Assembly: GCF_000247695.1 (NCBI RefSeq)
Contig: NW_004624751.1
Span: 26,439,108 to 26,503,107, forward strand
Reading direction: 5' to 3'
Length of the DNA stretch: 64,000 nucleotides
Source of the DNA: Heterocephalus glaber
Lineage: Eukaryota > Chordata > Mammalia > Rodentia > Bathyergidae
Below, in pieces: positions 33,216-45,009 of the stretch. Every line of letters starts with the position of its first letter. Positions within the stretch are counted from its first letter, which is position 1. The notes beneath the pieces are model-generated. The model had not been told where the DNA came from. It saw only the letters and a program-made list of their open reading frames with translations, and did no database searches. The translations under genes and the position numbers were made by a program.

Positions 33216-33850
33216 ATGAATGCTAATGAGTATGCAGTGAATATAATATTTATGATAATTGGAAATCATTTTTAATTTGTATTATTGCCAGTTATTTCTC
33301 TAGAGCTTTGTAATTGGTTATATAATGTGATGATCCTTTTTAAAAAAATTGAAAATGCTCTCTATCTCATTAATGTAAGCTTATAAGGTAATGTTATTAT
33401 CTTCTTTCTCATACACACTTGTAAATCTGAAGCACCTAGCAAAATGCTTTGTAAAATCATATTAATATAAACATTTAAAAAATGGAAACATTTTTCACAT
33501 TAGATCCCTGTTTATTTTGTTCATATTAAGAGCAATTCTAGATATGAGTTTACTAAACATTAGTATTTAAAAAATGTTGCTATTTAAAAATCTGTTAATA
33601 TTTTAAAATATTAGGAAATATACTTGCAAAATATGTATAAAGAGTGTATCCTTAGGTTCTTAGAAAAAATTATGAAACTATGATAGTAATGCAAATTAAG
33701 ATAGGATAAAACCATACTCAAACTACCACACATACTCAGCCAATTTTTTTTGTATTTTACTCATTCTTCTTCATATACAGGTCATCTTTTATTAAAATTG
33801 CATATTAAACTAAACTCCTTTCCTTATTTTCCTTTACTTTCCTTTGTCTC
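33216..33850. other. Unassigned AT-rich sequence
   Basis: Very AT-rich, with no named feature. Confidence 0.4.
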
Positions 33851-34023
33851 CCTTTTTTTGGTTGGGGGTGTGATAGTGGGGATGGAACTAAATGCTCAAC
33901 CCTTTTCTTTTTGGGGGGGAGACAAAGTGTCAGTAAATTGCCCAACTGGGAGTCAAACCTGTGATCCTCCTGCATCAACTTCCAGAAATGCTGGGATTAC
34001 AAGCCGTGTCACCATGCCCAGCT
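33851..34023 (-). mobile_element. B1-ID dimeric SINE
   Basis: A degenerate reverse-complement ID half (GTGGGGATGGAACTAAATGC) is followed by a B1 half (GGGGGAGACAAAGTGTCAG, AACTGGGAGTCAAACCTGTG, GTGATCCTCCTGCATCAAC, GCTGGGATTACAAGCC, CACCATGCCCAGC). Confidence 0.8.
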
Positions 34024-34084
34024 TGTCATTTTTAAAAAATGAAGCTTTTCATGCCAGCATACCAGTCTATCATATTTTTGTTTA

Positions 34085-34185
34085 TTTTTTCATTAAGTTT
34101 TGGGGTAGATTTTAGGTATAAAATACAGTTACATTCATTAGTGGGATCTTGTACTTTTACATGATGTATCTAGGTTCTTATTTTT
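34085..34185 (-). mobile_element. LINE-1 3' UTR fragment
   Basis: It parallels the L1 3' end at 36,825-36,905: TTTAGGTATAAAATACAGTTA, ATTAGTGGGATCTTGTAC, ACATGATGTATCTAGGTTCTT. Confidence 0.75.
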
Positions 34186-34319
34186 TTGACTATCATTTTT
34201 AAAGATCATAAATCAACTTTTCTCATAATGAATTATTTCCACTTTTAATATTATGAAGAATAGTTCAGTGACCATTTTATACTGATGACTTTTCCATTTG
34301 TTATAGACCTAATTCAGGA

Positions 34320-34698
34320 ATGTTATTATGGATTGAAAGAATATTATGGTTAATTTTGATCATTAGCCTAATTGGCTCAAGAGATTCCTGGGAGATTAGT
34401 AAAGCATACTTCCTGGTGAGCCTGGGTAGGTGGGGAGGGGGAGGGTTGTAGGGGGGCACACATGTCCTTGGGGATTATGTCATGTTCTTTGCCTCTTCCT
34501 CTCTGGGGCTCTTCCTCTGCCCTCTGGTTCCCAGATACCATGAGTTAAGCAGCTTTTCTCCACCATGCCCTTCAGCTATGATGGTTTTTGCCATGGAGCC
34601 CACTGACAGTGGACTGAAATATCTGAAATTGTGAGCCAAAGTAAACTCCTTAAAATTGTGAGTGTCAGGTATTTTGACCCAGGAAAGGGAAAGCTGAC
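34320..34698 (+). mobile_element. MaLR-type LTR
   Basis: Sense LTR: TGTTATTATGGATTGAAAG, CCATGAGTTAAGCAGC, CTCCACCATGCCCTTCAGC, GATGGTTTTTGCCATGGAGC, TGAAATTGTGAGCCAAAGTA, TGTCAGGTATTTTGACCC, AAAGCTGACCA. The terminal features are opposite in orientation to the other LTRs here. A G-run cluster lies inside. An exact TSD was not found. Confidence 0.8.
34424..34456 (+). other. Potential G-quadruplex motif inside an LTR
   Basis: G-runs of 3, 4, 5, 3 and 6 at 34424, 34432, 34437, 34443 and 34451 are separated by short loops. This meets the usual four-run rule. In vivo relevance is unknown. Confidence 0.6.
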
Positions 34699-35050
34699 CA
34701 ATTCAGTGACTCTGTTTTTGATTCTCGAAACTAAAGTGCCTTTCTGAGAGTTGTGATCATTGATATGCAGAGGCAGCTTGTGAATAAGGTCCTTTCTATC
34801 ACTTTTTAGCAATGGAAATAATGGCAATAGGTACAGTTGGCTAATTAAATCAGTGCTAAGTGATAATCCACCTTTTCTTTTTCTTTACATGAGAGAAAAA
34901 TGATCTGGTTGTGTACTGAATTTTGTATTAAAAGTAAATGGTCATGTCTTGGAGTAATCTGAGTAATCTTGAATTATTAATAATTATAATAAAGCTATAT
35001 GTGGTTAGAGCTAAGAAAAAACCATTAATGAAATTTGCTGATTTTGCCTG
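34699..35050. other. Unassigned sequence
   Basis: No recognised element. Confidence 0.4.
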
Positions 35051-35149
35051 TTTTTGTTTGTTTGTTTTGTTTTTTGGTTCTAGGCATTGAACTCAGGCCC
35101 TTACACATACTAAGAATGAGCCCTATCACTCATCTCCACCCCTAGTCCC
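35051..35149 (-). mobile_element. ID-type SINE, diverged
   Basis: Reverse complement of ID with a T/TTTG-rich tail: TTTTTGGTTCTAGGCATTGA, ACTCAGGCCCTTACACATAC, ATCACTCATCTCCACCCC, TAGTCCC. Confidence 0.75.
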
Positions 35150-36157
35150 ATGTTGACTTTTTACCTGATGAGTTTGCATGCTCATAATTGAAACTAGAAG
35201 TTTTAAAAAAACCCCAAAACTTGAAAAATATGTATTTCTGGGTTATAGATTTAATTCCTGATTACTTGCTTTAAGCTAACATTGCTTTGAACTCATTCCA
35301 TTAAAAGGCCAATTCACTGTACATAGAATTGGAAAGCAATGTTTTGTTTTTATGATCATTTAAAAACAGCCTTGGGGAATCTTTATCTTATGTTTTATAA
35401 AGCTAACTATACAAGTATTCCTCCTTAGCTTTCTTTTTTGCCTTATTTGTAGGAGAATAGACCTTAGTATTTTAAAAACAATGTCAGATGTTCCTCCAAA
35501 ACAAACTGGAGAGGGTTGGAATAAATAGACATTAAAGGGTGGGGGATTTCCTTGAGATGCATCACTGGATGATGGAAAGTGAGTGTTGGGGTGATGTGAG
35601 AACTAGAGAGAAAAGGAGGAGGAGATTAGGGAAGGAAGAAGACAGAAATTTAGAAGGAAATAGATTTACTCTGAGTTTTCATTCCTCTATAAACTATATG
35701 ACCAGCTATCCTAGTTAGCTTTATTGATATGTAGTTGGTTTGTATTTTTGGTCAAACTAATTCTGCATCTCTTTGTCATTGTTCGTTTCTGTACTACTCA
35801 TTTTAGGTTTAAGAGAAGCACTGTGCCACTTACAGGTTCTTTCTCCTCCGCTGGTGCGATTGCCTCAGCTCTACAACTACCCACCACGTGAACTTGCACT
35901 TCAGGGGCACTGTTTCCTGTTAGAAACTCTGAAACCCTGAGCTGGCCTCTCACTTTTGGTGATTCACACAGGAAGGGACCAGAAAAACTACATGGGGTAC
36001 ACAATTTCATTGTGGGGGAGCTGATCAACCTGTTAGACTCTTAGATACCTTTGGGCCTCTAACTCCTATCCTAGAACATAAATAGGAGTTACCATTAATG
36101 TTCAGATTCATCTGGATAGACATCAGTGTGAATAACATTGATTAATACTTTAAGTCC
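35150..36157. other. Unassigned non-coding sequence
   Basis: About 1 kb. The 35,810-36,050 stretch is GC-richer than its surroundings, with a 76-residue minus ORF and no known similarity. Confidence 0.4.
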
Positions 36158-36218
36158 AACTCTGGACCTTGTGCTTGTGAGGCAGGCGGCAGAACCACTG
36201 AGCTAAATCCCTGACCCC
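36158..36218 (-). mobile_element. ID-type SINE lacking its 3' end
   Basis: CTCTGGACCTTGTGCTTGTG, AGGCAGGCGGCAGAACCACT and GAGCTAAATCCCTGACCCC match a young ID in reverse complement, but the GGTACC/A-tail part is absent. Confidence 0.85.
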
Positions 36219-36801
36219 TATATTGTTTAAAAAAAATACTAATACAAGATTTATAGCATATATTAACCTATTTTAACTACTTTTACATATGTTTATTTAA
36301 CAAACACTTCTAATCTACCAGAATACATAGATGAATAAAACTTAATTTTCATCCTGAAAGAGTAAAACTGTACTTAAACCTATATTTGCATGCATATATA
36401 AGTCTCAAAAGTGAAACCATTCTTTCCCTATTTTATGATAGTAGCACTTCTAAGTATGATTTTTATTTTATGTTGTAAAATATGACAAATTTATAATTTT
36501 AACATTTTTATATGTTAACTATGAGATGATTTTTATTCATTATATGATTTAAAAAAAACTATAAAGTTTCGTTAGAGCATCATGAAGTTGAAAAAAGTTG
36601 ATTTGCAAACTTCTTCCCCTTTTTTGAATTGAAAATTGCTTATTTTTTCCACCCTTATATATTTTCTGCATATATATTTTAGTAATTGGAATATTGTCAG
36701 GTTCTTTCAAATTAATTTTTATATAATGCAGAGATTTCTCTCAAAGGTGTTAAAAATATTTTTTTCATGAGATGAACTTGTATCCACATACAGTCATTCT
36801 T
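36219..36801. other. Unassigned AT-rich sequence
   Basis: Extremely AT-rich, with no recognised element. Confidence 0.4.
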
Positions 36802-38392
36802 TTTGTTTTTTAATTCTTTTATTGGTACATTTTAGGTATACAGTTCATTTACATTTATCATTGGGTGCTTGTACCTGTACATGATGTATCTTAGTTCTTA
36901 TTTTTTCCCCCATTACCTGTGTGCCCTTCACCCCCTCCACCCTTCCCTATTTACGTAGATTTCATTTCCATTTTTTTTCTTTTCTCATAATTTTTCCTTT
37001 CCCTTCTTCCCTTTCCCCTTCCCCTCCCACCACCCCTACCCCTTTGGACCTTTTCCTGTTTCAAATTATCAATTATTCATTTTCATCATTTTAATCCTTA
37101 TTTACAGTTTCAGTTTCTCACACGGAGAAACTATTCGGTATTTACACATGTGTGTCCTATTTATTTCACTTAAGAGTATGGCCTAAATGTGCATCCATTT
37201 AGCTATAAATGTCTCTAGTTTCTCATTCTTTATGGCTGAGTAGTACTCCATTTTATAAAAAAACCCGCATCTTCTTTATCCAGTTTCCAGTTGATGGGCA
37301 CTTGGGCTGTTTCCAAGCTTTAGCTATTACAAACTGTGCCACTATAAACATGGGTGCACATATATCGCTGTGGTATGATTCTTTTAATTCTTTGGGGAAG
37401 ATACCCAGCAGGGGAACAGCTGGGTCAAATGGGACCTCTAGTCTTAGTTCTTTGAGGTATCTCCATACTGATTTCCACAGTGGTTGCACCAGTCTGCACT
37501 CCCACCAACAGTGGAGAAGGATTCCTTTCTCTCCACACCCCCGCCAGCATTTGGTTTTGGGTGATTTCTCGAAACCATCCACTCTTTCTGGGGTGAGGTG
37601 GGATCTCAGTGTTGTTTTCATCTGCATCTCTCGAATGACCAGTGACGTTGAACATTTTTTCATATATTTATTTGCTGTTTTTACTTCTTTGTCTGAGAAA
37701 TGTCTGTTCATTTTGGATGCCCATTTTTGAATTTGTTCTTCGAATTTGGGGGTTCTGATTTTTTTCAGTTCTTTATATATTCTTGATAGTAGACCTTTGT
37801 GTGAGGCACAGCTGATAAAAATTTTTTCCCACGTTGTAGGTTGTCTGTTAGCTCTGTTGGTAGTTTCTCTTGCAGTGCAGAAGCTTTTTAATAAGATGAG
37901 ATCCCAGTTGTTGATTCTTTGTGCTAACTCCCGTGCTACTGAGGATTTGTTCATAAAACCTTTTCCTATGCCAATGTCTTCAAGAGTTCTACCTAACTTA
38001 TCTTCCAGCAAGTTTAGTGTTTCTGTCTTAATATTTAGATCTTTAATCCACTTTGATCTTAGTTTAGTGCATGGTGATAGGTATGGGTCTAGTTTTAATC
38101 TCTGACAGGTTGAAATCCAGTTTTTCCAATACCTTTTATTAAATAGGCTATCTTTTCTTCAATGAGGGTGGTTGGCTCCTTTGTCAACGATGAGATGGCT
38201 GAGTATGTCTGGAGCTGTTTCTGCATCTTCTAATCTATTCCACTGATCCTTGGGTCTGTTTCTTTGCCAGTACCATGCTGTTTTTATCACAGTAGCTTTG
38301 TAGTATAGTTTCAAGTTGGGGATTGTGATACCCCCTGCCATGTCTCTGTTACCTAGAATTATACATGCAATCATTCTTAATAAAACTATCAT
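36802..38392 (-). mobile_element. 5'-truncated LINE-1 (ORF2 C-terminus plus 3' UTR)
   Basis: About 1.6 kb of L1 on the minus strand, with a T-rich (A-tail) start on plus. ORF2 residues are clear. An upstream piece at 38392-38159 has [24 protein letters not shown] and LIVDKGA. A 252-residue open stretch at 38011-37253 has KWDL-like [47 protein letters not shown] (the conserved C-terminal CWxCxxxxxxHxxxxC-type zinc motif) and [14 protein letters not shown]. The two pieces are in different frames or separated by stops, so it is dead. The 3' end has an AATAAA-type signal. TCATTCTT occurs at both edges (36794, 38371) as a possible TSD. Relatively low decay suggests one of the younger L1 insertions here. 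Confidence 0.93.
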
Positions 38393-41300
38393 GAAACTGA
38401 CAGTTGTGGGTACATTTCAGTAGGCATGATTTATGATTACTGATAATGTCAAGTTTCTGAGTAAGACTACCAAAAACAAAACTTAGCAAAAAGTTTTTGG
38501 CAAATCTAAGTTATTTTAAGGACATCACTTTTGCATTTTACCAAATAATTGTTTTCAGCACTCTTATGGGGATTACAGAGAAATGATTGTCTGGCAATTA
38601 TCAAAGTATCAAAGTACCAAAGTATGGCTATATTATCAGTGATCAGCATTTCATTTTGCTTTATTGATATAATCTGCATTATCTTTATTGATATAATCTG
38701 CATTGATTATGACAGTGACTTTGTTTTTTTCTAAGATGGTGTATAAACTTAGGTTATTCTCAATTTCTTTGGGTACTTTTCATGCTCAGTGTATGTTAGT
38801 AAATGATTATTATGTACTGGGTAGCCTATGGCAGCAAAGTGTCCAGGACTTTGCATCTAAGTGAAATATTCAGTAATGTCAGACTCTGAAAACTGTTCAA
38901 CATGCATAATTTACCAGTGTTCATAACCTATTTTTAGCACAATTAAGACTGCTCTACCTGACCGTAATGCTATTGCAGTAGATAGGGATCAAATGTAGTA
39001 TTTGGACCCTTCATCTGATTGGATTAGCCCACAGAGTTCATTTTTGGAAAATAGAAGTCATTGGGAAAGAGTGGCATTTGCATAAAGGCACTTCCTTTTA
39101 CCACCTTGAATTTTTTTTTTTAGAAGTATGGTTTAATCTTACTCCTGTTATTAAACTGCTTTAAGCTTCTTTCCAAGGATCACAGCCAAATGGAAGGATT
39201 TATTTCCTCGCCTATGTTGTAAAACATTGCTGTCAAACAAAATAGGCAAAGGCAAGCAAAAGAGATACAGCCCTTTTGTGTTTGCAGTTTATTTGCATTT
39301 GTTCATGATTTCTGAGGTATTTTAAATTCCCAAAGGAGTTTGCTTGTTTTAAACCCTATTATATATAAATTGCTACCTGAATGCGTTTGTAAGAGATCAA
39401 AATAAATGCCAGCTTAGTAAATAGAAGAGATTTTTTTCTTTCTGAGCTGTGTTAAAAAGGAAGATTTATTTATGTTTAGAATGTAACTTAGTTGAAAAAA
39501 CAGTGGGTTTTTAAAGTTTGAAAGGTGTCTAGAAAGAAGTAGATGCATTTTTTGAACAGCCTCAGATATCTGAAATCTGTTGTAGCTGAAGTAATGTAAT
39601 TGATAAAAATCTATTAGATTTGTTGGAATTTCTTCTAATTTTTTGTTTTAGAGAGGCTTTGTCCTTCTTAGGCATGTCTGCATTTATAGAAACAAAATTT
39701 AGATTAAAGAGATGATTTTTATTTTGTCTATTTCCCTAAAAATAATGTTTTAGTGAATCATACTGATTTGTTTATACTGCCAGTTATTTTGCGAGGTATT
39801 TAAAGCCAAAGAAGATGAAATGTATCAGGAGATGGAGCTAATTTGTACCTATGGATTTATGATTTGTCCTAAAATATTTTGCATCATATATATTCATTAT
39901 GTGTATGCTTGCTCTCTGGCAGCTGATCATTGCTGTCATTGTTTAAGATCTCTTTGTATATCAAAAAGAAGTTTTGAACATGCCAAAAATATCATACATA
40001 CTAACTTTTTTGATTATTGGAAAGAAAAGTTCTGTATTATTCCTGGTGAGTATAGTAATGTATACACACCTGCTAAATATAAAACCAAACTGTAGAGAAT
40101 TCACTCTTTTGCTGGCTGGTGGTTAGGATGTGGAGTTGGAATTATGAATATAGTTGGCTTGGTATGTATTTGTTAAGCTTCAAAGCTTATTTCTTTTATA
40201 ATTTCCCTCCACCAGTTATTATATGGTACTACCATTTTATGGTAACCAAGTATTTGACACATTACAGGGAAATGTTTGTTTTCTTGTGAATTTTTATTGG
40301 TATTGCTGTAGCTCTGACAATATAAATATCAATCTGAAAGTTATAAGTTATACACAACTGATATTTCAGACTCTGGGAGCTGGAACAGGCCCCAGTGCAC
40401 TGGTGGTAGAATCTCTTTTTACTTTAATCTCTTAGGGACACTCTTAACTATAGCTGCATTTCATGTACTCCTGTTTTGTTTTGTTTTGTTTTCTTTTAAG
40501 TGCCTAGAAATTTGACTAATCTGCTGTTTATAGTAAACAGTGATTCTTCTTATCATAATTGCTATATTCCTCAACCCTTTTCCCCCTATATTGGGTTAAA
40601 TAGTGGCACAACAAAGTTTATGTCTTTCTCAGAACCTCAGAATGTGATTAGTGGAAATAGGGTTGGTGGTTTGCAGTGTAGTTTCTAAGGCAAGGTTATC
40701 CTGCAGTAGGGTGGCCTTGAATCTGTAATGAGTGTGTTCTTACAAGGTGAGGAGAGACGGGCACATAGAGCACCACATGACAGAGGTAGAGAGTGGAGTG
40801 ATGTGACTACAAGCCAAGGAACACCAGGGTCTGCTGACAGCACCAGAAACTAAGAGAAAAACATGGTACAGCTTCCTACAAAAAAAAGGTGGCCAATGAA
40901 AAGTGAGTAGAGTGTATGTGTGGGAGGGTTTTGTGTGCTGTAGAAAAGTGTATGTATAATACGTTATTTTCTTTTTTTCTTAAATTCTGTTTGCAGGGAA
41001 TGTATTATGTATTGAATTCCTAGACACCCATTTCTTGGCAAAGAAACTTGTCATTTGGGTTGTGCCTGTAATATAGTGTTGTTGACTAAGAGAGAAGTTG
41101 TTGCGTGGTGATGCTGCGCTGGTGACTAATTTGCACTATTCCATTGTTGCTATTTCTTACATCATGACAATATGTTCAAAACATCAGATTTCATGTACAT
41201 CTCTTTCATGTAGAGGGCTTGGAATGAATGCCAAGGTATTGACTTTCATTTTGTGCTGTCAAGTCTATGTGCTTTGCTGGCTTTCTGATAACCCATAACT

Positions 41301-41675
41301 TTGTTTCTTTTTGTCAGTTTGTTCCTAAGTTCCACTGCTGATTTGGCTGCTATTAAACTATTTGAAGGCTATGTATGCTAGCTAAGAACACCATAAATGA
41401 CACTTTCTATTTTCCTGGAAAGGAGACTACATTATTATTGTGATTTAGAACTACCCAGTGGTAAATGGCTCATGAATAGCCTTCTGAATAAAAAGTATTC
41501 ACTTGATTTGTTAATTTCTTTGACATAAATATGCAGACTATTTCATTTCACTAGACATAGACTTGTGAAAAGATGGAAATAATAAACTCGCTTATGCTTA
41601 TGGCAGCTTCCTACACCAAAGCTGCCCCTTCCAAGTCATTTTACAGAATTCCCTGCATTACTGTTAACATTATGG
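38393..41675. other. Repeat-poor, AT-rich non-coding stretch
   Basis: About 3.3 kb with no SINE, LTR or L1 that I can identify. ORFs of up to 91 residues lack features of a gene. The low repeat density against the rest of the window may reflect constraint, but could be chance. Confidence 0.45.
38606..38710. repeat. Short tandem duplications
   Basis: ATCAAAGT/ACCAAAGT units repeat three times near 38,600-38,625. CTTTATTGATATAATCTGCATT is present twice in tandem around 38,660-38,705. Confidence 0.8.
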
Positions 41676-41849
41676 TCTCAAGGTATATCCATTTTCCTAC
41701 AGATGACTCAAGTTTGTAGTCTTCCACTGTGTATAAGTTCTACATTTTCTTTATCCATTCATCTGTTGAAGGACATACAAGTTGCCTCCAAGATTTAGCT
41801 GTTAGGAATTGTGCTGCTGTAAACATTGGGTATGCACGTATCACCTATA

Positions 41850-42110
41850 ATAAGACGCCATTAACTCTTACTAATGTAGTCTCCTTTCCAAAAAAAATGC
41901 TATAATGGACATCAAAAGATTTATATGAAACTTAAAATAATGTAATGATTCTTAGACACCTAAGAATGACAGATAGCTATGACTAATATTTACTTTCAAG
42001 AATTCCCACCAAGTGTATATTGCAAAATCCAACCCATAAGAATTTCACCAATAATGAATAATGACCTTTATGGTGTTATTAGCTAGAACACATAGCTTTC
42101 AAATATTTTC
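41850..42110. other. Unassigned insert within the L1
   Basis: L1 homology stops after GGGTATGCACGTATCACC and resumes at TTAGAAAGGGAATAGCTAGG. The roughly 260 bp between is AT-rich and unlike L1. It could be an old insertion or a local rearrangement. Confidence 0.5.
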
Positions 42111-42305
42111 TACTTAGAAAGGGAATAGCTAGGTAGAATGCAATTTATATTTTTAAAATGTTCATACTGAGTTTTGTAATAGTTGTACTCATTTACATTT
42201 CTACCAACAAAGTAGAATTCCTTTCCCTCATAGCCTCTCCAGCATTTGCTATTATTTGATTTCTTGATGATAGCCATTCTTTCTGGAGTAAGATGGAATC
42301 TCAGT

Positions 42306-42393
42306 AATTTTTTTTTTTTGGTACTGGGGATTGAACTTGGGACCTTACACTTGTGAGGCGGGCAGTGGCACCACTGAGCTAAATCCTTGGTCC
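42306..42393 (-). mobile_element. ID-type SINE nested in L1
   Basis: TTTTGGTACTGGGGATTGAAC ... GGCACCACTGAGCTAAATCC in reverse complement. ATCTCAGT flanks it at 42298-42305 and 42394-42401 (exact TSD in L1 sequence). Confidence 0.95.
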
Positions 42394-42991
42394 ATCTCAG
42401 TGTTGTTTTAATTTGCATTCTCTGATGGCCAGAGACATTGAATGTTTTTTTGTGTATTTGTTGGCCATTTGTACTTTTTCTTCTGAGAAGTATATTCATT
42501 TCAGTTGCCTAGTTTTTTATTGAGTCTTTTATTTTGGGGGTAATTGTTTTGAGTTCCATTTTGTAGATTGTTTTTTCACCATGTTGTTTCTTTTACTGTG
42601 CAGAAGTCTTTTAATTTGATATGATCCCATTTGTTAATTCTTGATGTTATTTCTTGTGCCATTGGGGTTCTGTTTAGGAAGTCCCTGCCTATGACTATGT
42701 CTTCAAGAATTTTGCTTGGTATTGTCTTTCAGCAGATTGTTTTAATATTCAGACGCTTGATCCTTTTGATTTTATTTTAGTACAGTGTGAGAGATAGGGG
42801 TCTAGATTCAATCTTTGGCACGTGTGTAGCCAGTTTTTCTAGCACCATTTGTTAAAGAGTCTGTCTTTCTTCCGGCGTATGGTTTTGACCCCTTTTTTAA
42901 AAAATCATATGGCTGAATGTGCCTGGGAATGTTTCTGTATCTTTTATTCTATTCTATGGATCCACATATCTGTTTTTGTGCTGTACCGTGC

Positions 42992-43080
42992 TTTTTTTTT
43001 GTCTTTCAGTACTGGGGATTGAACTCATGACCTTGAGCTTGCCAGGCAGATGCAGCAGCACTGAGCTAAATCCTAGGCCC
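42992..43080 (-). mobile_element. ID-type SINE nested in L1
   Basis: T-run, CAGTACTGGGGATTGAACTC, GCTTGCCAGGCAGATGCAG, CACTGAGCTAAATCCTAGG. It splits the L1 'taccatgctgtttttat' landmark. Confidence 0.9.
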
Positions 43081-44278
43081 TCCATGATGTTTTTATCTCT
43101 GTAGCTTTGTAGTATAATTTGAACTCAGGCATTATGATGCTTTTCCTACTTTACTCTTGTTGCCCAGGATTGCTTTTGCTATTTTGTTACTCTTCTGGCT
43201 TTGTATGAATTTTAGTTTTTTTTGGTGTTTTTGTTTTTCTTTTGTTTTTTTAGTTCTGTGAGGGATGCTGTTGGTAGTTTGATTGGGATTACATTAAATC
43301 TATATATTGGTTTTGGTAGTATTTGCCAATATTGGTTCTGCCTGTACAGGAACAGGGGTATCTTCCCATTGTCTAATATGCTCTTTGATCTCTTTTTTTT
43401 CCAGAATGCTATAATTTTGATTATAGGGGTCTTCTCCTTCCTTTGTTAGGTTATTTCCTAGATATTTAATTCTTCTTGAAGGTTTTGTGAATGTTTTTCC
43501 TGTTTTCTTTCTTAGTGGGTTCATTATTGGTATACAGGAATGCTATCCACCATAGCAAATAGACCAACTAGGAAAAAATCAACAAATATCAGAGTTGAAG
43601 CACACTTTCAAACAAATGGACTTAATAGATACCTACATAGTGTTCTACCCAACAACAACAGAATACACATCTTCTTAGGAGCACACAGGACTTTCTCCAA
43701 AATAGCGAATATCCTAGCCCATAAAGCATGATTAAATAAATACAAAACTATTGAAATTATACCATGCCTGTTATTGGGTCATAGTGCAATGAAACTGTAA
43801 ATCAGTGGGAAAAGAAACCACAGAAATTATGCAAGCACATGGAGATTAAACAACACTCTTGAATCAGTAGGCCACAGAAGAAATCAAGGAAGAAATTAGC
43901 TTCTAGAATCACATGATAATGCCAGTACAACATATCAGAACCTATGGGACACAGTGAAAGCAGTCCTAAGAAGAAGTTTATAGCTATGAGTGTCCACATC
44001 AGGAAAACAAGGTGAACGTAAATAATAGTCTAGTTATGTACCTGAAGGTCTTAGAAAAACATGGACAACCCAGATCTAAAGCTACTACAAGAAAAGAAGT
44101 TGTAAGGATCAGAGTAGAAATTACTGAATTTAAGACTAAAATAACGATACAAAGAATGAATGAATTGAAAAGCTGATTCTTTGAAAGACTAAACAAAAAT
44201 AGACAAACCCTTAGCCAGTCTTACCAAAAGAAGGAAAGAAAAGATCCATATAAGGAGTTACAAATAAAAAAAGATGAT

Positions 44279-44362
44279 GTGCTGGGCATTTAGCTCAGTG
44301 GTTCTGCCACCTGCCTTGCAAGAGCAAGGTCCCAAGTTTGATCTCCGGTACTAAAAAAAAGA
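44279..44362 (+). mobile_element. ID-type SINE nested in L1
   Basis: GTGCTGGGCATTTAGCTCAG ... CCTTGCAAGAGCAAGGTCCC ... GATCTCCGGTACTAAAAAAA, with AAAAAAGATGA-like flanks. Confidence 0.92.
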
Positions 44363-44606
44363 AGATAAAATCACAATGGACACTGAAATTCCACAAAATT
44401 ATTATTGCCTCAAAAAACCTGTATGCCAGTAAAATGGAGAATCCAGAAGAAATGAATAGACTCCTAGATGTATATGAATTACTAAAATTGACCCAAGATG
44501 ATATAAGAATTCTGAAAAATCCATTAATAGGTAGTAAAATTGAAGCAGTAATAAAAAACCTTTGAACTAAAAAAACCTCAAGGCTTGATAGATTCATTAC
44601 TGTATT

Positions 44607-44691
44607 TTTTTTTTTTTGGTAGCGGGGATCGAACTGGGGTTCTTGCGCATATGAGGCAGGCGGCGGAACCACCGAGCTAAATCTCCGGACC
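44607..44691 (-). mobile_element. ID-type SINE nested in L1, very young
   Basis: GGTAGCGGGGATCGAACTGG ... GGCAGGCGGCGGAACCACCG ... AGCTAAATCTCCGGACC. CATTACTGTATT is repeated exactly at 44595-44606 and 44692-44703. It retains many CpGs, a sign of youth. Confidence 0.96.
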
Positions 44692-45009
44692 CATTACTGT
44701 ATTCTTGAAGAAGTTCAGGGAAGATCTAATTGTCAGTATTCCTCAAACTTTTTAATGTAATTGAAAGAGAAGAAGTACTGCCAAACCCATTCCTGGAAGC
44801 TGGCATTACCCTGATTGCAAAACCATACCAACACCCAACTAAAGAAAATTACAGGCCAATCTCTTTAATGTACATAGATGCAGATATCCTGAACAAGATA
44901 CTGGCAAACAGACTGCAACAAATCATTAAAAAGATTATACATCATGACCAAATAGGCTTCATCCCAGAAATTCAAGGATGGTTCAACATATGTAAATCAA
45001 GAAGTGTAA

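Larger units (their letters stand above)
41680..43526 (-). mobile_element. LINE-1 3' part of a twin-primed insertion
   Basis: Antisense L1 ORF2 landmarks: TTTCTTTATCCATTCATCTG, CTCCAGCATTTGCTATTATT, CATTCTTTCTGGAGTAAGAT, ACTGTGCAGAAGTCTTTTAA, GCACCATTTGTTAAAGAG, TTTGTAGTATAATTTGAACTC, GTTTGATTGGGATTACATTA. In sense orientation the upstream edge encodes an MNPLRKKTGK ... KYLGNNLTKE-like segment, about residue 790 of ORF2. An unassigned ~260-bp insert (41,850-42,110) and two ID SINEs interrupt it. It joins an oppositely oriented L1 piece at about 43,527. No poly(A) is obvious at 41,680. Confidence 0.9.

Noticed and set aside
37209..37730. 173-residue plus-strand ORF
   Set aside because: Antisense shadow of the L1 ORF2 coding strand.
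37253..38011. 252-residue ORF, the longest in the window
   Set aside because: It is the C-terminal part of LINE-1 ORF2 in a truncated, broken copy, not a host gene.
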